64,000 nucleotides of DNA from Agapanthus africanus (lineage: Eukaryota; Streptophyta; Magnoliopsida; Asparagales; Amaryllidaceae): positions 310,313,827 to 310,377,826 of the forward strand of contig CM057338.1 of assembly GCA_030015575.1 (NCBI GenBank), read 5' to 3'. Shown one piece after another: positions 22,666 through 34,715 of the stretch (its first letter is position 1; each line of letters starts with the position of its first letter). The notes under the pieces are model-generated. The model did no database searches, was not told where the DNA came from, and saw only the letters and a program-made list of their open reading frames with translations. Made by a program: the position numbers and the translations under genes.

Positions 22666-22791
22666 ATGTTGCCAGGTGATTTAGACTCAATGGTGATCGA
22701 GCCCAATACTGAGGATTTAGAGCAGTTTTCCTTGGACCGAGCTGTAGGCACTTATATATACTTTTTTTTTTATTTCAGTTATGCCATTGTT
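22666..22791 (+). pseudogene. LTR short acidic ORF, B 5' copy, frame altered
   Basis: Begins MLPGDLDSMVIEPNTEDLEQF like the other copies. Bases lost near GGACCGAGCTGTAG shift the frame, so the usual stop after DPEL is missed. Confidence 0.3.
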
Positions 22792-23004
22792 TAGACACTG
22801 CTTTCCATCCATGTATTTAAATTTCCAGTTGTACTTGTAAATAATTGTTAAATAAATAAAAGTTGCAGTTCATTTATATTCCTATCTCTTGTGTACATTT
22901 TTACTTTATATTGCTTAGATACGCTTAGCGTGTTTATTTCGGAGTAAATACATAGCAGGCCTCGCCACGTCCCCTCCCCGTACACTGTGAAGCGGGATGT
23001 GACA

Positions 23005-23185
23005 GGTTTTGTTGGCAGCCCTGTAGGTCAGTTCTGCATGGACATGCGGGTCAATTCTTCATGAAGTCCTAAGCAATATATACACAAGAATCAGCAACTA
23101 AAAACATTCTTTACAATCATATTCCTTGAATCTTACAATTTCATATACTTTGAATCTGTCCTAACCCTATTTTTCTTTCAAGGTT
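23005..23185 (+). other. Gypsy B 5' leader
   Basis: Starts GGTTTTGTTGGCAGCCC and ends TTTTTCTTTCAAG/GTT before the gag ATG, like copy A. It has no open frame. TGGCAGCCC, about 9 bases in, is the only primer-site candidate I see. Confidence 0.5.
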
Positions 23186-24320
23186 ATGGATTCTCCAAAC
23201 AACACCAGCACTAACTTTAACAACACACCACCACCTCTACCGCTTATGCCTACCGTCGCTGCTTTGATCAACGAGCAGACGGTACTGCTTAAGGCAATTC
23301 ACAGCCTCCTGGGAGGAAAGTAGCTGCTATTCTGATGAACCATACAGAAGCGGACGCGCCTGGAGTAAAGCAATTCCGGGCATTGCACCCAAAACAATTT
23401 TTGGGAAAAGAGAGCCCACTGGAAGCTGAAGAATGGGCTCAAAATATTGAGGATTATCTGGCAGCGGCACAAGTGCCGGAGATCGCTTGGGTTTGAGTTG
23501 CGAAACTGCAACTCACTGACAACGCTCGAGTTTGGTGGAAGGCAGAAGAAAGCCATCTTGCCCAACCTATCGAATGGAGAACTTTTCGCGTTATGTTCTA
23601 CGCGAAATACTTCCCAGAAACTGCCCAATTTGACATGGAGCAGCAGTTCATCCACCTACAATAGGGTTCTATGTGGACAAAATCGGTGGATGAATATGAC
23701 GCTGAGTTTACCAAGCTCAGTGGGTAAGAAATGTCTCAATTTTCGATTTTCAAATATCACATATTACAAATCTAACACAAGACCTTAACACGTGGCACAC
23801 TTGATACCGACAGCTGAGATCAGGTCCAGACGATTTCAGCAAGGGTTAGATCCGAAAATCCAAGCTGTCATAGCTACAGGGGATTTTCCAACCCACGAGC
23901 TGTCCCTGAAAGCTGCCAGCCGATATGAGGCAGTGGTAAAGATGAAAAGAAGACCCCAATTTTCTAGGATGACGCACCCTACCACTCAGATGGAAGGAGG
24001 AGTCTTTTCAAGGCCAAAATTTGTCCCCAGGAGACAGGGAGTACCAAACAACCAGCCCAACCCAGCCTTTTGTATCTACTGCAGGAGAGATGGACATTTG
24101 GCGAAAGACTGCCGGCATGCAAATCGTCTTTGCTTAGTCTGCGGCTCAGCCACTCATGATATTAGGGTTTGTCCTCGTAGACACAATCCAAATGTTGCAA
24201 CCAGACCGGCAATTACTTATCAGCGGCGCCCAACTATCCAGGCACCTGCTCCACGACTCACTTTCCCTGCTCCATCTCTTCGTGAACCAACTGCACCTCC
24301 TCCTCGTCAGTTCCATCAAG
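23186..24320 (+). pseudogene. Gypsy B gag, broken
   Basis: ATG at 23186 (MDSPNNTSTNFNN). A deletion and stop near 23320 break the frame. The capsid part continues with EEWAQNIEDYLAAAQVPEIAW and PIEWRTFRVMFYAKYFPETAQFDMEQQFIHLQ. Intron 1 (23724-23791) ends in AC instead of AG. The second half (23792-24320) is open and has two intact CCHC knuckles, CIYCRRDGHLAKDC and CLVCGSATHDIRVC. Element C cuts it off in the Pro-rich tail after PPPRQFHQD. Confidence 0.87.
23724..23791 (+). other. Intron 1 equivalent in gypsy B gag, acceptor decayed
   Basis: GTAAGAAATGTCTC to CTTAACAC, aligned with the A intron at 13220-13289. The donor is better than in A, and the terminal AG has become AC. Confidence 0.6.
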
Positions 24321-24948
24321 ACACCTAACCTGTATTCCATTGTTGTTGTATCATGGCATGAACGGTTCCTTGTGTTCCTGATATCTTAGTCTCCGAAGCA
24401 AGTGAGACTCCTCTCGTATACACTGGCCTCTTCTGTACCAAGCTACAAACAACAGCGTTAACACTAAATACAATATTATAACAATATAATATAACTTTAA
24501 AAGTTACACTCTCTCTCTCTCTCTCTGTCTATTCTACTTCTCTCTTATCTTTGGGACTTACCGAGCGATTGTTCGCTGACAACATTCCTCTCTTTCTTCT
24601 TTGGAATGTTATCAGGTGTTTCGGACCTTCAGGAGATCGAGCCCACCAGCGAGGACTTGGATCAGCTAGCCTTCGACCCGGAGCTCTAGATACCTGTACA
24701 TTTCATTTCAGTACTTTCCATTTCTGTTATGTCACTGTTTAGGCATTGCTTTCCATGCCATGTATTTACTTTTCAGATGCATTGTATAAAAAAATGTTAA
24801 TAAATAAAGTTGATATTCATTTACATCTTGTCTCTTGTGTACATTTTATTTTATATTTCTTAGATATGCTTATCGTATTTACTTCTGGGTAAATACGGAG
24901 CGGCCTCGTCGCGTCCTCTGCCCGTACACTGGGAAGCTGAGCGTGACA
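24321..24948 (+). repeat. Element C 5' LTR, truncated
   Basis: Matches the last 630 bp or so of the C 3' LTR (from ACACCTAACCT, cf. 27540). The first 2.2 kb are missing. The junction with B gag has the short homology AAGAC, suggesting an end-joining deletion. Includes the 27-codon ORF at 24606-24689. Confidence 0.85.
24606..24689 (+). CDS. LTR short acidic ORF, C 5' copy (27 aa)
   Basis: Intact 27-codon frame: MLSGVSDLQEIEP, SEDLDQLAFDPEL, TAG. It keeps the pattern described for 19934-20017, with the same length and stop position. Confidence 0.35.
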   Translation: MLSGVSDLQEIEPTSEDLDQLAFDPEL

Positions 24949-25286
24949 GGTTTTGTTGGCAGCCCATGCAGGTCAGAGCTGTATGGAACCCTACCATGCA
25001 GTTCAGTTCTGCGTGGACAACCTAAATAATATAACAAAAGAACCAGCAACTAAAAACATTCTTTACAATTCATATTTCTTGAATCTTATCATTTCATATA
25101 TTTTGAATCTGTCCTAACCCAAAATTCCCTCACCTATTTTACAATCTTAACAAAACCTTCGCATTCTTTCATTCCTTCACACATTTTTCACACACCACCA
25201 ATAGTTACACCACCAAACTTTCCTTGAATCCGTTACACTTTCTTTTTAAAAATTTCGAGGACGAAATTTTAATAAGGAGGGTAGAA
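24949..25286 (+). other. Element C internal region without genes
   Basis: A 338-bp sequence: leader, a stretch of CA-rich sequence (TTTTTCACACACCACC) not found in A or B, AATTTCGAGGACGAAATTTT, and the polypurine tract AATAAGGAGGGTAGAA. No frame is plausible. The ends needed for copying by another element's proteins are present. Confidence 0.8.
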
Positions 25287-25390
25287 TTTAACGACCCTAA
25301 ACTTTCTGTACGAAATTTTTTTAAAATACGGAAAGGGGTACTTTTGCCTAAGCACAAGTTATAAGTTTGTTTTGCTTTTGAACAGTAAGA

Positions 25391-25464
25391 AGGAGCTTGT
25401 AGCTCATTGGTAAGATCTTGCACTGCTGAACCAAAGCACCAGAGTTCAAATCCCATCAACCACA
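25391..25464 (+). other. tRNA-like module in LTR (C copy)
   Basis: GCTTGTAGCTCATTGGTAAG (A-box) and CAGAGTTCAAATCCC (B-box), then CAACCAC. Five of seven acceptor-stem positions can pair (GAGCTTG with CAACCAC), better than in A and B. Confidence 0.6.
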
Positions 25465-25852
25465 TTATTTTTTATATTGATTTCTTTTAATCTTTTTAGA
25501 AGCCAAGAGTCTACACATGCATAACCCGTAAAACCAAAAGTCACATATAAAACAAACGAGCTCAGGAGGTAGACCAATCGACGGTGGACACGTGGCGACG
25601 AGCCTCGCCCGACTCGGCCGACTCGGGCCGGCGACTCGTCCAAATCGGCCGGCGGCGCCGGTTCAGGTGAGTCGGATCGCCGATTTTCCTTCTTGAAACC
25701 TGTGTCTTTTTGCCTCCCCATAACCCCTGTATGGTTTAAATCCCCTGCACATTAACAGAGCCTTTTTAAAACCCCATTAATCTAGTTTTAATACAAATTT
25801 TTAATACAATTTTCAATACATCATTTCATCTAACCTAACCCTAAAATTCTCC

Positions 25853-25860
25853 TATAAATA
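25853..25860 (+). promoter_or_regulatory. TATA box, element C 3' LTR
   Basis: TATAAATA in TTCTCCTATAAATACCACAC, same place in the LTR as in A and B. Confidence 0.65.
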
Positions 25861-27817
25861 CCACACTCTTTTCCATCTCCTCACTCCAAATCTCTGTCCA
25901 AACTCTTAAGAAAAATCTATAGACTTTTTGTGTACATGTGGAGTTAGCGAAGGGCGAGACTCCGACGAACTTCTGACGACGACCCTAGGAGCTCCCGGCG
26001 ACGAAACGACGCACCGGCACCTCCTACCACTCCCTCTTCCTCTTCTTTAATCTAAAATACAGTAAATCCCTCCTCTCTCTTCTCTTTTCTAATCTAAAAA
26101 CTTGTATTTCTAAAACCCGACGGAAGCGGAGTTAATCTGACTTCCGATTCGGTTTTCTTTAAAAAGTTCCAATTTTCTTAATTACAACAATACCAAACTT
26201 GCACATCATGACCATTAAATATTAACAAGACATATTGAATAAGTTCCATATCAAAAGAATGTATATTGTAATTTTTATCGCATCTTTTCAGAAAAAATAC
26301 CATGTAGTTTAGTTTCGACATTAAACATCATAATTCCTTGCTATACCTTTAGTTAGTTCACGAGGTAATGACCTATCTCTTCACAACACTCATCTGTAAC
26401 ATAGCACGATATTTTTTAGGAAACTAGAATACGGAAATACGACGCTTACAAATAAATACCATGAACTACAAAACCTTTTTCTACAAGATTAAGTATTTTA
26501 CACAAATCTTTCAAAAGCGCCGCTACAACCCATTTTTGGGAACCCATTCAGGATGGTGCGGATTATCGCACATTCTCGGGATTAGTAGTGCGAGATGCAG
26601 ACCTCTACAAAGAGCATACGGTCTCGAAAGATTTAAAATATAAATATCTTAAGAAAATGAGATTTCTAGAAAATAATAAATTAAAATTATTATATATATA
26701 TATATATTTGTATCATCAAAATATCTAATTTTTGTTATAATATAAATATTCCAACTTTTCTAAATCAAAAGAATCACTTTACATGAAAACACCATGCAAT
26801 TCTATACAAGTTCAATACTTTACAATTAAATACCATATATTATGAAATTAGGTTTTATTCAGTAGAAATGTCAAAATGATAAAATATACATCAATGAAAA
26901 CTTTAAAGACGATAATAAAAAACTTGAGGTGTATTTTGAAAATTATACAAAATTATTTTTACATAAAACCCCCTCAAATTATATTAAATTACAATAAGGA
27001 CCCTAGTAAATATAGGTTTAAGCGGGACCCGTCTCTTGAGCCTCAGGGAGTCGGAAATATGGGTGCTTGCCTATTTAAGGTAGACAACTTAATAAACGGT
27101 GTTATCAACACAGTAATCGTCTTTGAAAAAGACACAAATCCTGCCGTCCATGTGCAGCGGTTACCGATAATACCAAAATCTAATTTAGGATTCAATTTCT
27201 TTTCTAATTGTCTGACTCAGACTAAGTCTCAATATAATCAATCTGACTTGAATGAGATTCAAGTATATATATAACAATTCAATATGAATCCATATATTCA
27301 ATCTGTTCAATCTATCAATATATACAACTTGATTGAACCGAACCATGGATATACATCCAACTACATGATTCTCTAGTTACATCCATTTACTGATATCATG
27401 GTTTCAGCAAGTCATCCATCTATAATACAAGACAATACAATTTACAATACAATACAAACAATACAATCAAGACATCGTGGGGTTTAAGGGGTAGATTGGT
27501 ACGGAAGGTGTTAGAAGTGGCACGAGACAGTAACCATAAGACACCTAACCTATATTCCATTGCTATTGTATCATGGAATAAATGGTTCCTTGTGTTTCTG
27601 ATACCTTAGTCTCCGGGGAAAGTGAGACTCCTCTTATATACACTGGCATCTTCTGTACCAAGCTACAAACAACAACGTTAACACTAAATACAACATTATA
27701 ACAATATAATATAACTTTAAAAGTTACACACTCTCTCTGTCTATTCTACTTCTCCCTTATCTTTGGGACTTACCGAGCGATTGTTCGCTGACGATATTCC
27801 TCTCTTTCTTCTTTGGA

Positions 27818-27901
27818 ATGTTGTCAGGTGTTTCAGACCTTCAGGAGATCGAGCCCACCAGCGAGGACTTGGATTCGCTAGCCTTCGACCCGGAGCTCTA
27901 G
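27818..27901 (+). CDS. LTR short acidic ORF, C 3' copy (27 aa)
   Basis: Intact 27-codon frame, identical in length to 24606-24689 and differing at one residue (Ser for Gln after EDLD). Confidence 0.35.
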   Translation: MLSGVSDLQEIEPTSEDLDSLAFDPEL

Positions 27902-28160
27902 ATACTTGTACATTTCATTTCAGTACTTTCGATTTCTGTTATTCCACTGTTTAGGCATTGCTTTGCATTCCATGTATTTACTTTTTAGATGCATTGTACA
28001 AAAGAATGTTAATAAATAAAGTTGTTGTTCATTTACATCTTGTCTCTTGTATACATTTTATTTTATATTGCTTAGATACGCTTAGCGTATTTACTTCTGA
28101 GTAAATACGTAGTGGCCTCGTCGCGTCCACTGCCCATACACTGGGAAGCGGGGCGCGACA

Positions 28161-28800
28161 CTTTTCCTTATACCTAAAACCTATCCCACATAACTTAGGT
28201 ACGATCTTAGTAGCCTCACTTTCTACACTACTACTCTTCGATACGGAGCATCTCATTGCTTTATGTCGCAACGGTTCGTCCGAACTCATGCGATTCCAAT
28301 CAAACCGTTTGTATCCAACTGGAATGTCAGTTCAGGGAATGTCATTCTAAAGCAATAATGGGATACGACCTGTGTCCAGTGATCGTCTACAGCAGAGAAT
28401 TCTATGTTGATTTCAAGGTGCTGGACATACCGAATTTCGATGTCGTTTTGGGTATGGATTGGTTCGGAACTTTTTACGCTACCATCAATTGTCGTCAAAA
28501 GAGGGTAGTGTTCGAGATTCCAGAATAGCCGGTCTTTTATTTCAAAAGTGGAGACTGTACTCTGGAACCAAGCACATACAAGGAAAAACCGAAGAAGACA
28601 GTGATTGCAACACTTCAAACGGAGGAAGGATCAAAACCAAAGATAGTTCGAGAGTTCGATGATGTATTTCCTAAAGACATATCAGGTTTGCCTCCCGATC
28701 GAGCTCTTGAATTCAGCATTGATTTAGTACCTGGAGCACAACCGGTGATCAAAGCACCATATCGGTTAAGCCCTAAAAGTTTGAAGGAGATCTGAACGCA
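28161..28800 (+). pseudogene. Gypsy B protease and linker, broken
   Basis: Begins in the remains of intron 2 (acceptor AACTTAG at 28198). The catalytic region reads LFDT then loses a base in ATACGGAGC, which breaks the frame at the active-site loop. IPNFDVVLGMDWFGTFYATINCRQ and the linker KTVIATLQTEEGSKPKIVREFDDVFPKDISGLPPDRALEFSIDL are kept. Confidence 0.8.
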
Positions 28801-30000
28801 GTTGGACGAATTATTGAAGAAAGGATGGAATCTTCCCAGCACTTCAAGTTGGGGATCTCCAGTTCTACCTGTGAAGAAGAATGAAGGTTCATATCAAATG
28901 TGCATTGATTATAGAGCTCTAAACGATGTAACTATAAAGAACAAGTATCCACTCCTACACATCGACGACTTGTTCGATCAGCTAAGTGGATCTTGCGTTT
29001 TCTACAGGTTAGATCTTCGTTCGGGTTATCATCAGGTGAAGGTCAAAGAATGTGATATCCATAAAACGGCATTCAGAACTCACTATGGACATTAAGAATT
29101 TCTTGTGATGCCATTTAGAGTGACCAATGCACCGGCTATATTAATGAACCCAATGAATCAAGTTTTCCGAGAGTACCTAGACAGGTTTGTTGTTATCTTC
29201 ATTGACGACATCATAGTGTATTCTAAGAGTCGGAAGGAACATGTCGAGCGCCTATGAATTGTCCTGGAAACTTTACGACAACATCAACTCTATACCAAGT
29301 ACAGCAAGTGTGAGTTTTGGCTAGATCAAGTCGGTTTTCTCGGACATATTGTATCAGGTGATGGAATCTCTGTAGATCCAGCAAAGGTATCAGCAGTAAA
29401 CGAATGGCCAACACCGAAGTCAAGGAAGGACATTCGAAGTTTTTTGGGTTTAGCAGGATATTACAAAAGGTTTATTGAAGGATTTTCAAAGATTGCAATA
29501 CCCCTGACCAAGCACACGCGTAAAAAAGAAGAATTCGTATGGTCAGAAGCATGCGAACGAGCTTTCGTAGAACTCAAGTCAAGATTGACATCAGCACCTA
29601 TTCTCGTCATACCGGACCAATCCGGAGGTTTCGAAGTGCATTGTGATGCATCCGATAAGGAATTATGATGTGTTCTACATCAGCACGGTAAAGTTGTAGC
29701 TTATGCATCAAGACAGCTAAAGATTCATGAGCGCAACTATCCGACGCATGATTTGGAGTTGGCGGCCGTAATCTTTGCACTCAAAATTTGGCGCCATTAT
29801 CTTCTTAGTAAATGAATGGACATATACACAGAGCACAAAAGTCTAAAATATGTGTTTACTCAGAAAGAGTTGAATATGCGGTAAAGAAGATGGTTAGAAC
29901 ATATGGCAGACTTCGACATCAACCTACAATATCATCCAGGGAAGATGAATGTAGTACCTGATGCACTTAGTCGCCAACCATTAGTATTGAATCTCACTGC
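28801..30000 (+). pseudogene. Gypsy B reverse transcriptase and RNase H, broken
   Basis: The most complete of the three gypsy copies. [38 protein letters not shown] and [11 protein letters not shown] (catalytic Asp pair kept) are followed by [19 protein letters not shown], the connection, and RNase [45 protein letters not shown] and [20 protein letters not shown]. Stops at about 29093, 29255, 29666 and 29812. An inactive copy. Confidence 0.9.
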
Positions 30001-31640
30001 ACAGTGGAAGCTTCAACAAGAATTGCATCAGATGGAGATTGAAGTGGTCATGCCAGGTAACGCTTCAAGTTTGATGAACTTACAAGTTCAATCTACCATT
30101 GTCAATCAGATTCAAAGCAGCTCAGGAAAGTGATGCTAAGTTGCGAAAGATCAGAGAATAGTTAGAAAGTGGACTTTGAACAGATTTCATCATCTATGAA
30201 CAAAGATCTTTGAGATACGGCAGTAGATTATGTGTACCAAAAAGTTCTGTGCGAGAAGAGTTGATGAAAAAAACTCACAGCTCTCCTTATTCAGTATACC
30301 CTGGAGGTACAAAGATATACAAAGATCTGCTTCAAAATTACCGGTGGCATGGAATGAAGCATGAAGTAGCGAGAATCGTCGCTAAATACTTGGTGTGTCA
30401 GCAACTAAAAGCTGAACATCACAGTACTGCTAGCTTACTTCAACTGTTACCTATCCCAGAATGGAAGTGGAAATATATCACAATGGATTTCGTGACTGCA
30501 CTTTCTCGCGGCACGAAAGGTAACGATGCGGTATGGGTTATTGTTGATCGACTCACAAATTCGGCTCACATCATCCCATTTCGAGTTGGCCAATCTACTG
30601 AGACACTAGCAAAGAAGTATATAGAGGTAAGAATCTAAGCAAGATTTAAACTCTTCAATGTGTACTATCTCTGATACCCATGAATTTATGCAGGAAATCG
30701 TGAGATTACATGGAGTACCGGTTTGCATTGTCTCCGATCATGACATAAGATTTCGATCGTAATTTTGGCAAAGTCTGCAAGCTAGCTTGGGAACAAGTCT
30801 GAACTTCAGCACAACTTATCATCCATAAACAGATGGTCAGTCTGAGTGAACTATTTAGATATTAGAAGATATGCTAAGAGCGTGCATGCTAGACTTCGGA
30901 GGATCGTGGGAATATCGCCTACATCTTGTGGAGTTTTCATACAATAACAACTACCAAGCAAGTATCGGAATGGCACCATTTGCAACTTTATATAGAAGGA
31001 AGTGTCGATCGTCATTAAGTTGGGACGACATCGGAGATAGGGAACTTCTTGGACCTGAGATGATAGTAGCAACAGTCGATATAGTTCACACTATCATGGA
31101 AAGAACGCGCATAGCCCAAGATCGACAGAAGCACTGGGCTGATGCAAAGCGCCGTCACATGGAGTTTCAACCGGGAGATCATGTATTTTTGAAGATATCT
31201 TCAACCTGTGGAGTGATTCGTTTGGAAGACGGGGTAAACTCAGTCCAAGGTATATTGGACTTTTCGACATACTCGAACGAGTCGGAGAAGTGGCTTATCG
31301 CTTGGCACTTACACCTTCATTGGAAGGAGTGCACAATGTGTTCCACATATCCTAACTCAGAAGGTATGTGAGTGACCCCAGCCATATTCTTGATCACTCT
31401 GAGCTCACTGTACAGCCAGATTTATCATGTGAGCAACAACCTGTTGAAATCCTGGATAGAAAAGTGAAGTCACTTCAAAACAAGGAAGTAAACTTGGTTC
31501 GAGTGACGTGGAGAAAAGATTCACCAGGAGAATCAACATAGGAACGTGAGGAAGACATGCATGCAAGATACCTACATTTTTTTGTAAACTAGTCCTTAAA
31601 ATAATTGTAAATTTCGAGGACGAAATTTTTATAAGGAGAG
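30001..31640 (+). pseudogene. Gypsy B integrase with chromovirus-type tail, broken
   Basis: Zinc-binding part with WHGMKHEVARIVAKYLVCQQ (the first of the two Cys is Tyr), core ITMDFVTALSRG, SDHDIRFRS (second catalytic Asp kept) and SEXTI..LEDMLRACMLDFGGSW. A GT-AG intron is at 30627-30693. The C-terminal domain ADAKRRHMEFQPGDHVFLKIS is followed by a frame change. The tail LDRKVKSLQNKEVNLVRVTW, EDMHARYL lies at 31440-31580. Confidence 0.88.
30627..30693 (+). other. Intron 3 in gypsy B integrase
   Basis: 67 bases from GTAAGAATC to TTATGCAG, aligned with A 16462-16531. Splicing joins ATA GAG to GAA ATC GTG ([13 protein letters not shown]), in frame. Both splice ends are intact here. Confidence 0.75.
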
Positions 31641-31759
31641 TAGAATATAACAACTCCAATTTCAATGTACAGAAAATTTATTTATAAGTTAATGTACAAA
31701 TAGAGTATTTGCAATCCTGTGTATACTATAACTATTTGAATTACTTCTGAACAACAAGA

Positions 31760-31833
31760 AACCACTTGTAGCTCATTGGCAAAGTCTTGCACCGCTGAGA
31801 CGTAGCCCCTGTGTTCGAATCCCTCCTGCCACA
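31760..31833 (+). other. tRNA-like module in LTR (B 3' copy)
   Basis: CTTGTAGCTCATTGGCAAAG (A-box) and GTGTTCGAATCCC (intact B-box) then CTGCCACA. Confidence 0.6.
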
Positions 31834-34149
31834 TTATCTTTTTTTTAATTTTTCTTTTTAATCTTTTAGAAACCCAAAGGTTTACACGTGCACTACACGT
31901 AAAATAAAATTTTACACAAAAAATAAACATGTGCACTGGGTATACCAAACGACTAGGACACGTGGCCAAATTTCACACACTCCTCATCGGATTTGGGCCG
32001 GCGACTTTGGCCCTACGGACGGGACCGCCGGGCCCCCCGTAGGGGATGGTCCCCAAACTTCAACTCCACACCCTTTCACCTCCCCACTTAACCCCTGTAC
32101 TGTTTGTTTTTATTAAAAATAAATAGAGAATTTAAAAGTGGCATCAAAACCAAATTTTTAATAAATTTTTAATTCATTCTTCATCACCCTAAACCCTAAC
32201 TTTCCCTACAAATACCACCCTCCATTTTACACCTCCTCACTCAGAAATTCCCTGCCAAAACTCATAAAAAATTCTAAGCCCCAAGTTGTGCAAGTGGAGT
32301 TAGCAAGAGGCGAAATTCCGACAACGTTCCAAGAAAATTCCGGCGATGAAACGACGCCCTGACGCTTTTCTAATCTTCCCCTACCTCTCCTCCTTATTAA
32401 TAGTCTATAAGTCCCCTCTCCCTTTCTCTTTTTCTATTTTAAAACTCCTCTTTTTCAAAACTCGTCGGAAGCGGAGTTATTCCGACTTCCGATTCGTTTT
32501 TTTCCTTTAAAAATTCCATTTTTCTTAAACCATAAAGTACTATATTCTCATATAATGTTTAACAAACATAAATAAACACATTAGAACAAGTTTCATCTCA
32601 AAATAATTCATGTTGCAATTTTTATTTTATTTTTACAGTAAAATACCATCATGTTACATACAACCTGTAAATATTCAATTTAACCGTATTACCTTTCGAA
32701 AACTCATGAGGTAATGACCTAGCTCATCACAACACACATTTTTGACATAGCACGATAAATTTTGGGATTCTAGATTATGGGAAAATACGTTTTTACGAAT
32801 AAATACCCTAAACTTATAAAACCGTTTTTATCAAAAAGTGTGTTATTTAATTACTTGCAATTGTGCCTCTACAACCCATTTTGGGGAACCTCGATCGGGA
32901 TGGTGAGGGTTATCGCATATCCTCGGGCCTAGTAGAGCGAGATGCAGACCTCCGCAAGAAGCATTCGATCTCGATGGAATTTTTAATGCAATTTTTAAGA
33001 AAATGAGATTTCTACAAAATAAATAAAATTATTTTTAAATATATATATATATATTTATATGAATATTAACAAAAGATCTATTTTAAATATATTATAAAAA
33101 TATTCCATGTTTTTTAAATCAAAGGAATCACTATTTCATGAAACCACCATGACAATTCAATACAATATCAATATTTTACTAAAATACCATATAAAATGAA
33201 AACTAGGTTCTACTCACTAGAAAATTTCATTTTTATAAAATATACATCTATGAAAACCCTAAAGATGATAACTAATACTTGAGGTGTATTTTGAAAGTAT
33301 ATCAAAACTATTTGTACATAAAACCCCCACAAGTTATACTAAATTACAATAAGGACCCTAATAAATATAGGTTTAAGCGGGACCAGTTCTCTTGAGTCTC
33401 AGGAAGCCGGAGAATATGGGTGCTTTCCTATCTGAGGTAGATAATCTAACAACGGTGTAATCAACACGGTAATTGTCTTGGAAAAAGACACAAATCCTGC
33501 AGTTTATGTGTAGCAGTTACCGATAACAAAAAAAACTAATTCAGGACTTCAATTTCTTTTCAAAGTGTCTGACTCGGACAGAGTCTCAATCTAATCAATC
33601 TGACTTGAATATGATTCAAGTATAAACTACAATACAACATGAATCCATGAATACCAGAATTTAATCTATATCAATCTATTTTGACTGAACCGAACCATGA
33701 ATATACTCTGTTTACATAACTATCCATTTATATCCATTCTGTTTGATGATATCATGGTTTTGGCAAGTCTTCCATTTACTACAAGACAAGACAAGACAAC
33801 ACAATCAATACAATCAATACAATAAAAATTACGGGGTTTATAAAGGGGTAGACCAGTACGGAATGTGTTAGAAGTGGCACGAGACGGTCACTTTAATACA
33901 CCTAACATGAATATCCATTGCCGTTGTACCGTAGCTGAACAGTTCCTTGTGCTCTGTATACCTTAGTCTCCGGATAGTGGGACTCCTCTCTTATACACTA
34001 GCATATTCTGTATCAAACTACAAACAACTGTATTAACATTATAATCAAACATTACTAGGTATACTCTCTTTCTGTCTATTCTATCTATCTTTGGGATTTA
34101 CCGAGCGATTGTTCGCTGACGACATTCCTACTTCTCTTCTTTCTTTAAA

Positions 34150-34233
34150 ATGTTGTCAGGCGATTAGGACTCACTAGAGATCGAGCCTAGTAACGAGGAC
34201 TTGAAGCAGTTTGCCTTCAACCCAGAGCTGTAG
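34150..34233 (+). pseudogene. LTR short acidic ORF, B 3' copy, premature stop
   Basis: Same 28-codon length including the stop, but codon 6 is TAG (MLSGD, stop, DSLEIEPSNEDL). Confidence 0.3.
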
Positions 34234-34491
34234 GCACTTGTATATACTTTTTTCATTTCAGTTATGCCATTGTTTAGGCACTGCTTTCCATCCTTGTATT
34301 TATATTTCCAGTTGCACTTGTAATGAATTGTTAAATAAATAAAAGTTGTTGTTCATTTATATTCCTGTCCTTGTGTACATTTTTACTTTATATTGCTTAG
34401 ATACGCTTAGCGTGTTTATTTCGGAGTAAGTACATAGCGGGCCTCTCCGAGTCCCCTCCACGTACACCAGGAAGCGGGGTGTGATATTTAT

Positions 34492-34574
34492 GCTTAACGG
34501 GTTTACTTCTGAGTAAATACGTCGCGGGCCGAATCACGTCTCCTTATCCGTACACAAGGAAGCGGGGTATGACA
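34492..34574 (+). repeat. Gypsy A middle LTR, last part
   Basis: GCTTAACGGGTTTACTTCTGAGTAAATACG to GGGGTATGACA, the 83 bases that complete the LTR broken at 20186. The join makes a 2,775-bp LTR. Confidence 0.88.
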
Positions 34575-34715
34575 GGTTTTGTTGGCGGCCTATGCAGGTT
34601 AGTTCTGTATGGAAACCTAAGCAATATAACACAAGAATTATAAGACTCGGCAACTAAACATTCTTTATATTTCATATTCCTTGAATCTACCCTAACCCTA
34701 TTTTTTTTTCAAGGT

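Larger units (their letters stand above)
20187..23004 (+). repeat. Gypsy B 5' LTR
   Basis: 2,818 bp from TGTAACAACTCC to GGATGTGACA. Contains the tRNA-like module at 20301-20374, TATA box at 20754-20761, the conserved AAAACTCGTCGGAAGCGGAGTTA-type block, the short ORF start at 22666 (frame changed near its end), and AATAAATAAA near 22850. Confidence 0.92.
24321..28160 (+). mobile_element. Non-coding gypsy derivative C, inserted in B
   Basis: A 5'-truncated LTR (24321-24948), only 338 bp of internal sequence (24949-25286), and a full 2,874-bp LTR (25287-28160). The internal part joins a gypsy leader (GGTTTTGTTGGCAGCCC) to the 3' end with FEDEIF-type sequence and polypurine tract, with no gag or pol. 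B resumes at 28161 in the middle of its intron 2, missing about 180 bp. The C LTR type differs from A and B and matches solo LTR D, so C and D are one subfamily. Confidence 0.85.
25287..28160 (+). repeat. Element C 3' LTR
   Basis: 2,874 bp. The start is TTTAACGACCC, a G-to-T change from the family TGTAAC. The end is GGGGCGCGACA. Contains the tRNA-like module 25391-25464, TATAAATA at 25853-25860 and the short ORF 27818-27901. Confidence 0.9.
20187..34486 (+). mobile_element. Ty3/gypsy element B, inserted in the A LTR
   Basis: Two full LTRs (20187-23004 and 31646-34486) flank a gag-pol internal region interrupted by element C. The 5-bp target duplication is TTTAC (20182-20186) and TTTAT (34487-34491), differing by one transition. 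The A LTR reads continuously when B and one copy are removed (GCTTATTTACGCTTAACG in the undisturbed LTR). B is from the same family as A but a different subfamily (LTR start TGTAACAACTCC). Confidence 0.93.
31646..34486 (+). repeat. Gypsy B 3' LTR
   Basis: 2,841 bp. Starts TATAACAACTCC (G-to-A in TG) after the polypurine tract ATAAGGAGAGTAGAA, and ends GGGTGTGATA (C-to-T in CA). The TATA box is mutated to CTACAAATA near 32206. tRNA-like module at 31760-31833, short ORF at 34150 with an in-frame stop at codon 6. Confidence 0.92.
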
